Source: an uncultured Verrucomicrobiae bacterium (lineage in GTDB: Bacteria; Verrucomicrobiota; Verrucomicrobiia; Palsa-1439). From it: a DNA stretch of 15,758 nucleotides. Under the pieces are notes generated by a model, which was not told the DNA's origin, made no database searches, and saw only the letters and a list, made by a program, of their open reading frames with translations. Where the stretch lies: NCBI GenBank assembly GCA_937927265.1, contig CALBCO010000227.1, positions 1-15,758 on the forward strand. Direction: 5' to 3'. Every line of letters starts with the position of its first letter. Position 1 is the first letter of the stretch. A program made the translations under genes and the position numbers. This document shows, piece by piece, positions 8,392 to 14,517 of the stretch.

Positions 8392-8886
8392 CTGGCCGGA
8401 AACTCCACGCCGTGTCGCGACGCCATTCCCAAGAGGCCACGCCGGAGCCGAGTACGGCGGCCCATTCGACCGGTTGCGGCGCGCAGAGAAAACCGTGTTG
8501 GACGGAGGTTTGCGCCCACGGCGCCAGCGGGCCGAGACTCCAGACGCGCGCGACCAACTCATGCCGTCCTGCCGGTACTTCGATTTCGTAGGTCTCGTAT
8601 GCCCACCGATCGGGCGTGCAGCGTTCCGGTCCTTCGCCCAGGCGGATGCCGTCGAGCCACAGCTCGTACCGTTCATCGGCGGTGACGTGCAACCGAATGG
8701 TTTGCTGCACTGCTTGAGACCACTGTCGCCGGTAAAGAATGACCACCGGCGGCGCGACCGGCTCACATCGGGTCTCACCCAATCGAACGGCCACGAGCGG
8801 CGCGCGGCGAACCACGGTTTCTGCTCCTCGCCCGGCGCGAAATCCGGGAAGGGCGGGTCGGTCAGGATCACTTTGTGGAAGTTCAT
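8392..8886 (-). pseudogene. N-terminal beta-sandwich of the same broken glycosidase
   Basis: The likely start is ATG 8886, 25 bases after the stop of the upstream gene, so both probably share a transcript. The first 35 residues (MNFHKVILTDPPFPDF, EEQKPWFAARRSWPFDW) are in the frame of 8886. From about 8770-8735 onward the protein-like sense moves to the next frame: PPVVILYRRQW, TIRLHVTADERYELWLDG, GEGPER, YEIEVPAGRHELVARVW. This resembles the N-terminal carbohydrate-binding-like sandwich of GH78-type glycosidases, which has the xxYELWLDGxxLGxGP pattern. That frame then degenerates at about 8390, where the sense moves back to the original frame as the alpha/alpha-barrel half. Two frame changes and an apparently missing middle make this a non-functional copy, unless the consensus is wrong. 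Confidence 0.65.
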
Positions 8887-8911
8887 GGGTAAAACAGAGT
8901 ATGTCGCGGGT

Positions 8912-9889
8912 TCACCACGGCAAGGCAAGCTTCAATCCTTTGCGACCATCGCCGCGCGCGATCACCGACGGCAATTGCACGACGCGGAAATATTCGATCG
9001 GAATCCGCTTCAACTCATTCTCGTCAAACCACCCGTCCCAGGAGCGCGTCGCGTCCCAGTAGATGCCTTCGGCATAGACCACGGTGCCGGCCGCACCGTC
9101 GGTGTTGACCATGCCGTATTCCTGTAATGCACGCGCGATTACCCGCGCGCCGGGGTTCAAATCGAACTTCCGCAAGTCCAAATCGGGATCGAGTTGCACC
9201 ACTGCGCCCTCCGGCAACCCGCCGGGGAACCGGCCATCCGTCCACGTCGCCGGGAAACAGAATTCCTGATACGCATTGTGTCGGGCTGCGAACGCCAGTT
9301 TGTGTTCGATCCGCCCGGCAACAATCTCATGGTACATCGCCAACCCGGCAATCGCCGGCACACCCGCCGCCCGGCTCGGACCGTAATAATGAATCGAGTC
9401 GCCAGTCTCGACCGGGAAATCTTCCGTCCGAAAGACGCCCGGGCCGTCAATGGAGTACGTCATGCCGGTGTATGATTCCCACGTCCCATCGGGTAGCTTG
9501 TTGGCGCCCCACACATCCCAGGCAATGCCGCGTTCCCAATCCACAAATGCCGCATGATGGTCGCCCGCCGGGTCCGGCACCGCGCCATCGGGAATCGGAA
9601 TCTCCGGCCCGAACCCCGGTCCGTGTCGAAACTCCCGGCGTTGGTTGACGGCTTTGGCTTGTTGTTCCGGCGTGGTCGCCCGTTGGCGGATCCGCCGGCG
9701 TGGCGTGGTCGCGTCCACGCTGTACACGGGGATGGTGAATTGGGAGGCATTGATATGTACGCCGCCGGTCGGCTCGGTGGCGAGGCATTTCAAGTACTGC
9801 TCGTTTCGCGCGTCAATCACCACGTCGCGCGGGAGGGGCTGATTCCAAAAACTGTCGGCACTGAAGAATCGGCGGGGCGTTGTTTTCAT
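8912..9889 (-). CDS. Conserved protein of unknown function (325 residues)
   Basis: I recognise this as a conserved but unnamed family (similar hypothetical proteins exist in actinobacteria, from memory) and cannot assign a reaction. Conserved-looking blocks are ADSFWNQPLP at the start, IPDGAVPDPAGDHHAAFVDW (about 105-125), a Trp-rich strand, AAGVPAIAGLAMYHEIVAGR in the middle, EGAVVQLDPDLDL and RVIARALQEYGMVNTDG near the end. Regular beta strands and several His/Asp residues suggest a beta-rich fold, possibly carbohydrate-related. No signal peptide is seen. I chose ATG 9889 because similarity-like sequence starts right there; ATG 9916 is in frame, also without a convincing Shine-Dalgarno, and would overlap the divergent promoter. 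Its stop is 25 bases from the glycosidase remnant, so they were probably co-transcribed. Confidence 0.7.
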   Translation of the reverse strand: MKTTPRRFFSADSFWNQPLPRDVVIDARNEQYLKCLATEPTGGVHINASQFTIPVYSVDATTPRRRIRQRATTPEQQAKAVNQRREFRHGPGFGPEIPIPDGAVPDPAGDHHAAFVDWERGIAWDVWGANKLPDGTWESYTGMTYSIDGPGVFRTEDFPVETGDSIHYYGPSRAAGVPAIAGLAMYHEIVAGRIEHKLAFAARHNAYQEFCFPATWTDGRFPGGLPEGAVVQLDPDLDLRKFDLNPGARVIARALQEYGMVNTDGAAGTVVYAEGIYWDATRSWDGWFDENELKRIPIEYFRVVQLPSVIARGDGRKGLKLALPW

Positions 9890-9909
9890 TCCGGCGTTCT
9901 TGATATACT
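9880..9909 (+). promoter_or_regulatory. Sigma70-like promoter for the leaderless sulfatase
   Basis: TTGTTT (9880-9885) and TATACT (9904-9909) are separated by 18 bases, which puts transcription start near 9916 and gives a leader of about 30 bases. The -10 box differs from consensus at one position. The -35 region overlaps the first codons of the divergent gene, so the two genes may compete for this region. Confidence 0.45.
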
Positions 9910-9944
9910 CCCTCATACCTGTAAAGAACTTTTGTTTCTTCATC

Positions 9945-11534
9945 ATGAACCTACAACCCAACATCGTGATCATCATTGCCGACGACACCACGCCAAGTTA
10001 CCACGGCTGCTATGGTGGCCCCACGCCCACCCCGAACATTGACCGACTCGCCCGCGAAGGCGTCCGGTTGGACCGCGGGTATTGCGCGGCGTCGCTGTGT
10101 TGTCCCAGCCGATACACGCTGTTTACCGGCCTCTTCGCTGGACGCAGCCGGTGGGCGTACGCCGATACCGCGCCGACCGACCCCTACCGGCTCGAACAAA
10201 ACGGGATGCTCGACCCCGAAACACCGACCTTGGCCAAAGCGTTGCGCGCCGCCGGTTATTTCACCGGCCACATCGGCAAATGGCACAGCCAGTTCGACAC
10301 GTCCTTCCTCGGCCAACCCGAACCTGTGATGCCAGACGGTGACCCGGACGATCCGGCGGTGGACGCCGAGATTCGCCGCCGGCAAACCGTCGCGCAAGAA
10401 GTCGTCCGCCAATGCGCCGGGTTCGAGTACGTGGACTGTGTCCATTGGGGCAACATCGGCCAATGTCATCCCAAACTCCAAGCGCACAATCCGATGTGGA
10501 AGACCGATGGCGCGTTGCGGTTTCTCGATGCTGCCGCGCGGAAAGGACGGCCGTTTTATCTGCATTTGGCCAACACCGTGCCGCATGGTCCCGATTGCAA
10601 CAAATCATTGCACAAGGATCACCGGTATTCGTGGAGCGGCAAACTCGACCAGCCGCCCGCGTCGCATCCGCCCGATGCCACCGTGCTTGACCGGCTCCGC
10701 GCGGCCGGCTTGCAAACCGAAGGCCCGATTGCCGGCGTCAATGCCGGCATGGTCATGCTCGACGATCAGGTCGGCGCCGTGCTCCGCAAATTGGATGAAC
10801 TGGGCATCGCCGACAACACCATTGTCATTTACACCGCCGACCACGGGATTCCCGGCAAAGGCTCGTGCCACGTCACCGGCCAACACCTGCCCTTTGTGAT
10901 GCGCTGGCCCGCGGCCCTGCCGGCCAGCCAGGTCGTGCACGAGATCTTCTCCTGGGCCGACGTGGTGCCGACGCTGGCCGAGGCGTGCGGGGTGACATTG
11001 CCGGCTACCGACGGCGTCAGTGTGCTCGGCGCGTTGCAGGGCCGGCAGGCGTGGCCGCGGCACGTGGCGTTTCACGAGATGGGCTGGTCGCGGTCGGTCA
11101 TCAAAGGCCGCTATCATTACATCGCGACACGCTACCCGCAGCCGGCCATTGCCGCGATGCGCGCCGGTGACTCGCGCGTCAAGCCCGGTCTCGGTGTGAT
11201 GTTCGACACGCTCAACGCGCCGTTCCTGCCCGGCTACTTCGATCCCGACCAGCTTTACGATCTCGCCACCGACCCGTTCGAGCGCGTCAACCTGATCAAC
11301 GATCCCACCCGCGCGGCGGTGGTGGCCGATCTTCGCGCCGAACTGAAACGGATCACCGACACGTTGCCGCGCCCGTTCCCGGCGGAGCCGGATCCGTTCC
11401 TGGCGACCGATCAGTACCGGCAATTGTTGGCCGCCCGTCGGGCGGAAATGGCCGCGATCCAGCACTACCCACCCCAGAGCGATGTGGCACGGATTTGGTT
11501 GGCCAACCTGCGCGACCCGGCCGCGGCGGATTAA
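9945..11534 (+). CDS. Sulfatase (formylglycine-dependent, family S1), no signal peptide
   Basis: This 529-residue type I sulfatase hydrolyses sulfate esters. Cys52 in SLCCPSRYTLFTG is the residue oxidised to formylglycine by the maturation enzyme, which is not in this window. Metal and substrate residues are in place: Asp13-Asp14 (IIADD), Arg56, Lys112 and His114 (HIGKWH), the NTVPHGPD His, and Asp299-His300 (YTADHG). The protein starts directly at the first core strand (MNLQPNIVIIIADD), so it has no export signal and should stay in the cytoplasm. An in-frame TTG at 9900 would add a hydrophobic stretch but lies inside the promoter. No Shine-Dalgarno precedes ATG 9945. It diverges from the cluster at 5774-9889, with 55 bases between. 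The sulfatase subfamily and substrate cannot be told. Confidence 0.93.
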   Translation: MNLQPNIVIIIADDTTPSYHGCYGGPTPTPNIDRLAREGVRLDRGYCAASLCCPSRYTLFTGLFAGRSRWAYADTAPTDPYRLEQNGMLDPETPTLAKALRAAGYFTGHIGKWHSQFDTSFLGQPEPVMPDGDPDDPAVDAEIRRRQTVAQEVVRQCAGFEYVDCVHWGNIGQCHPKLQAHNPMWKTDGALRFLDAAARKGRPFYLHLANTVPHGPDCNKSLHKDHRYSWSGKLDQPPASHPPDATVLDRLRAAGLQTEGPIAGVNAGMVMLDDQVGAVLRKLDELGIADNTIVIYTADHGIPGKGSCHVTGQHLPFVMRWPAALPASQVVHEIFSWADVVPTLAEACGVTLPATDGVSVLGALQGRQAWPRHVAFHEMGWSRSVIKGRYHYIATRYPQPAIAAMRAGDSRVKPGLGVMFDTLNAPFLPGYFDPDQLYDLATDPFERVNLINDPTRAAVVADLRAELKRITDTLPRPFPAEPDPFLATDQYRQLLAARRAEMAAIQHYPPQSDVARIWLANLRDPAAAD

Positions 11535-11586
11535 TCCGCAGCGTTCCCCGTGCGACCCAGTCAGATTGACCGGGGAGCAGTGCGGA
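11535..11586 (+). terminator. Stem-loop directly after the leaderless sulfatase
   Basis: Arms 11535-11550 and 11571-11586 pair at 13 of 16 positions, including a perfect CCCCG/CGGGG core, around a 20-base loop. It begins at the base after the TAA. A moderately T-rich stretch (TCTTTGTCGTTGTTTG) follows a few bases later rather than a clean T tract, so termination efficiency is uncertain. Confidence 0.4.
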
Positions 11587-11700
11587 TGGATCTTTGTCGT
11601 TGTTTGTTTCTGGGGCGGCAACACCAGATTTTTGTGGGCATTTCGATCCATCGCAATGATGATCCACGGATACGCGGCTCCGGGCGGAGTCACCACAATG

Positions 11701-11737
11701 TTTCTCTCGAAGCGAGCCTGGCAAGAATCGAGAGAAA
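11701..11737. repeat. Perfect 10-base inverted repeat
   Basis: TTTCTCTCGA (11701-11710) is the exact reverse complement of TCGAGAGAAA (11728-11737), with a 17-base spacer. It lies between converging genes, about 165 bases beyond one stop and 255 beyond the other. It could be a transcription-end hairpin or an element end. Confidence 0.45.
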
Positions 11738-11877
11738 GCTTGTCCGCGGGGGCCATCAATCATCAAACACGACATGCGAGCGCAATGCCCACAAACCGAG
11801 CCGCAGGAAAAGATTAGAACAAATCAGGTTGCCCGCGCCCAGCGCGCTCATGTAAATCGCATTCGAATCCGACACGC

Positions 11878-11904
11878 CGATTTTTTGGAAACGATTTTTG
11901 GAAA
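11878..11904. repeat. Short tandem direct repeat
   Basis: CGATTTTTTGGAAA is followed immediately by CGATTTTTGGAAA; the two units differ by one T. It is probably slippage-generated and has no evident function. Confidence 0.4.
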
Positions 11905-11990
11905 TGACTCTTTCTTGTCCAGGGCCGATTGCGATCCACCACGGTTGTGAAACAACGCATCGCGGACTTCGTTGTCTTTTCCATTTAAGT

Positions 11991-13610
11991 TCAGGGTTGT
12001 TCCGGTTGTTTTTCTTTTTCAGCAGCGCGGAAGCGGGTGAGTTCTTCGACGATCTGTTCCCACGGCACCACTTGACATTCGCGTTCCCACGCCGCGTAGC
12101 GGGCTTGCATCTCCTGAACTTTTTCAGGGTGCCGCGCCGCAAGGTCGCAGTTCTCCGTCGGGTCTTGCGATAGGTCATAGAGTTCCCACCGCCCGGTACG
12201 CGGGCCGGTATCAAAACGGCGTTTGCCGTTTTCAGGCGCCGCATAGGCGCGGACGAGTTTCCAATGGCCATCCCGAATCGCGCCGCTGCCGGCGCTTTCC
12301 CAAAAGAGCGCGCGCGGCGCGCCGGACAGCGGATCGAGAAACGCTGGCACGAGGCTGATGCCATCCGGCGGTTGCACCGCCTGGCCGTGGCGGGTGGTGG
12401 GGATTGTTGCGTCGGCCACGGCGGCAAACGTGGGCAACAAATCCATCACGTGCCCGACTTGGGCGCGGTTGATGGTATTGGCCGGGGTGCGGCCCGGCCA
12501 GTGAACAATGAACGGGACGTGAATGCCGCCTTCATGAACAGTGCCCTTGAGCAGCCGGAACGGTGTATTGGAGGTCTCGGCCCAGGGGACGCCGAACCAC
12601 GGCGGCGTCGCCCCGTTGTCGCTGAGAAACACGATCAAGGTATTCTCGTACTGGCCCATCTGTTTGAGTTCGGCAACCAACCGTCCGATTTGTTGGTCCA
12701 CGCGATCAATCATTGCCGCGTACCGTTCGTACCAACCGCGCAAGGTTTCGGGAGAGTGGTTGCGGATTTCAGGATCCACGGGATCGCGTTGCCCCAGTTC
12801 CACGCCCGGCGGGAACAAGCCCAGCACTTTCTGGCGGGCCAATCGGCGTTCGCGTTCCCGGTCGGGATCGAGGTCGAGGATGCCGCGCATCCGGTCGAGG
12901 TTTTCCTGCGGCGCGCCGTGCGGCGTATGCGGGGCGTTGTACGACAGGAAAAGAAAGAACGGTTTGGCGGCGTCGCCTTCCCGGATGAAACGCAGGGCAT
13001 AATCGGTGAAGGCATCGGTGACGTAGAAGTTGGCCGGAAAGTTGGTGAACCGTTGGCCATCGAGAGCATACGGTGCCCATTGCGGTTGCTCGTTGCTGTC
13101 GGTCGCGCCCCAGATGAGGGCGAACGAGCGGTCGAATCCTTGCCGGTGGGGCCAGCGTTCTGGCTCGTCGCCGAGATGCCATTTGCCAGTCATATAAGTC
13201 TGATAACCGCTGTCCCGCAACACTTCAGCAATGCTCAAGACATCGTTCATCCGCAAACTCTGATAGGCCGGCGAGGGGATTCGCGGCCAGAACGGGTCAT
13301 TCCATCTGGCGATGTTGGTGCCCACACCGGCCTTGTGCGGGTAGAGCCCCGTCAGAAAGGAGGCCCGCGTCGGCGCACAGACGGAGTTGGCGTAGAAATC
13401 AGTGAACCGCATCCCGCCGTAGGCCAAAGCGTCAATATGGGGCGTCGGAATCGTCCCGCCGTAGCAGGAGACGTCAGAAAACCCCATGTCATCCACCATC
13501 AGGACGATGATGTTGGGCCGGGCCGGTGTGGTGGCGCCGCCTGCAGCGACAGTGCAACTCACGGCAAGGGCCGCGACCAACAGCAGCGCGGTGAGTCGTT
13601 TCCACTTCAT
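11991..13610 (-). CDS. Exported sulfatase (arylsulfatase-like, family S1)
   Basis: The 539-residue product begins with a signal peptide: Lys/Arg at 2-5, then a hydrophobic stretch ending at AVSC (Cys19), a weak lipobox, so it is either a lipoprotein or cleaved nearby. The core follows: Asp40-Asp41 (MVDDMG), Cys78 in SVCAPTRASFLTG (formylglycine site), Lys143 and His145 (TGKWHLG), the APHTPHG His pair, Asp331-Asn332 (LSDNG), and HEGGIHVPFIVHWPG near 375. The last motif is typical of arylsulfatase A-like enzymes acting on sulfated sugars, but the substrate is not inferable. The start is supported by AAAGGAA 10 bases upstream. It lies 34 bases after the mutarotase gene and is the last gene of the operon seen here. 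It carries CAPTR, where the other sulfatase has CCPSR. Confidence 0.94.
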   Translation of the reverse strand: MKWKRLTALLLVAALAVSCTVAAGGATTPARPNIIVLMVDDMGFSDVSCYGGTIPTPHIDALAYGGMRFTDFYANSVCAPTRASFLTGLYPHKAGVGTNIARWNDPFWPRIPSPAYQSLRMNDVLSIAEVLRDSGYQTYMTGKWHLGDEPERWPHRQGFDRSFALIWGATDSNEQPQWAPYALDGQRFTNFPANFYVTDAFTDYALRFIREGDAAKPFFLFLSYNAPHTPHGAPQENLDRMRGILDLDPDRERERRLARQKVLGLFPPGVELGQRDPVDPEIRNHSPETLRGWYERYAAMIDRVDQQIGRLVAELKQMGQYENTLIVFLSDNGATPPWFGVPWAETSNTPFRLLKGTVHEGGIHVPFIVHWPGRTPANTINRAQVGHVMDLLPTFAAVADATIPTTRHGQAVQPPDGISLVPAFLDPLSGAPRALFWESAGSGAIRDGHWKLVRAYAAPENGKRRFDTGPRTGRWELYDLSQDPTENCDLAARHPEKVQEMQARYAAWERECQVVPWEQIVEELTRFRAAEKEKQPEQP

Positions 13611-13620
13611 ATTCGGGGTT

Positions 13621-13627
13621 TCCTTTC
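13621..13627 (-). promoter_or_regulatory. Ribosome binding site of the exported sulfatase
   Basis: GAAAGGA on the minus strand, 10 bases before ATG 13610. The same GAAAGGA core stands before the mutarotase gene. Confidence 0.6.
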
Positions 13628-13644
13628 GGGGTGATGATGGCTGT

Positions 13645-14517
13645 TCAGGGTTGATGAGGCTCGACGCGGATGGTCATTCCCAACCGGGCGTCGCCGCCGT
13701 GCGGAACGATCAGCGCCTCTTCCTGGCCGCACAACGCTTCGACCGCCACTTGAGTCTGCCACTCCGGCTCGCCTGTCGCACGGCCATTCACTTCGCGCAC
13801 TGGCCCGGAGTTCCACAACACCGTCTGCCGGCTTCCTCGTTTCTCCATCACGATCGTCCGCCGCCACACGGGGTCTTCGATCCGACACGGCGCGGTGACA
13901 TTCGGGAAAACCCGCGCGACGTGTCCGGGCACGGTGACCGGCTGGTCTTCCAAACCGAGCAAGCGGATTTGCGTCGCGTCGCCGACGTGAAAATATGTGT
14001 GAAAACAATGCTCCAACCGCAACGGCGCGGTTCCCGTGTTGCGCGTGATCAATTCCACGTCAAGGTCCCGCCGCAACGTCACGACGAGTTCCGCGTCGAA
14101 AGCGTGCGGCCAGATTTTGCGCGTCTCGTCGGAATCGGACAATCCGAGCCGCAGCCGGGTGGTCTGCGCGTCCGGTGCTTCGCTGCCGCGCACTTGCCAG
14201 TGCGAGAACCGGCCAAACCCGTGGAACGGTCCGTGGGGCGGTTCTTTCCGCGTCATGAACCACGGCCAGCACAGCGGAATCCCGCCCCAGCAATCCTTGC
14301 CGACCGCTGGCCGGTAATGGCCGAGCCAAAGAACATCGTGGGATTGGTCTTTGGGGCGGTAACTGATCAGTTGAGCGCCGTAGAGCGCGACGTCGGCCGC
14401 GGCGTCCGCCGTGGCCAACCGGGCGACGATGACGCCGTGTTCGTTGCGGGCAAACTCCACGCGCTCGACAATCGCGTAGCGCGCTGGCAGGTCCTGAGTC
14501 AGATCGGGAGCAGTCAT
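13645..14517 (-). CDS. D-hexose-6-phosphate mutarotase-like aldose epimerase
   Basis: The 290-residue protein has the galactose-mutarotase-like beta-sandwich of the YeaD group, which interconverts alpha and beta anomers of aldose (6-phosphate) sugars in the cytoplasm. Visible hallmarks are GGIPLCWPWF (78-87), PFHGFGR with His99, LEHCFHTYFHVGD with His173 and Asp180, VLWNSGP (233-239) and Glu260 in QVAVEAL, which matches the catalytic Glu position near the C-terminus. No signal peptide is present. Its ATG overlaps the stop of the preceding GH43-like gene by 4 bases (ATGA), so translation is probably coupled, and GAAAGGA (14529-14535) lies inside that upstream gene. It would feed sugars released by the glycosidase into central metabolism. 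A non-phosphorylated substrate cannot be excluded. Confidence 0.88.
   Translation of the reverse strand: MTAPDLTQDLPARYAIVERVEFARNEHGVIVARLATADAAADVALYGAQLISYRPKDQSHDVLWLGHYRPAVGKDCWGGIPLCWPWFMTRKEPPHGPFHGFGRFSHWQVRGSEAPDAQTTRLRLGLSDSDETRKIWPHAFDAELVVTLRRDLDVELITRNTGTAPLRLEHCFHTYFHVGDATQIRLLGLEDQPVTVPGHVARVFPNVTAPCRIEDPVWRRTIVMEKRGSRQTVLWNSGPVREVNGRATGEPEWQTQVAVEALCGQEEALIVPHGGDARLGMTIRVEPHQP

Larger units (their letters stand above)
11535..11990. other. Non-coding region between two convergent sulfatase genes
   Basis: These 456 bases separate genes that point toward each other. I see a terminator-like stem (11535-11586), a perfect 10-base inverted repeat (11701-11737) and a tandem direct repeat (11878-11904). 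A minus-strand stretch at 11756-11880 reads like a protein tail (SALGAGNLICSNLFLRLGLW, stop at 11756-11758) but has no start or recognisable family and may be chance or a gene relic. Confidence 0.55.

Noticed and set aside
10605..11759. Minus-strand open frame of 384 codons
   Set aside because: Antisense to the leaderless sulfatase; it would also read through the terminator-like stem.
11756..12427. Minus-strand frame of 223 codons ending in SNLFLRLGLW and RSHVVFDD
   Set aside because: Most of it is a shadow of the exported sulfatase in another frame. Only the last 40 or so codons lie outside that gene and they match no family I know.
12264..13634. Plus-strand open frame of 456 codons
   Set aside because: Antisense to the exported sulfatase with CAPTR and all metal ligands; the product is compositionally shadow-like.
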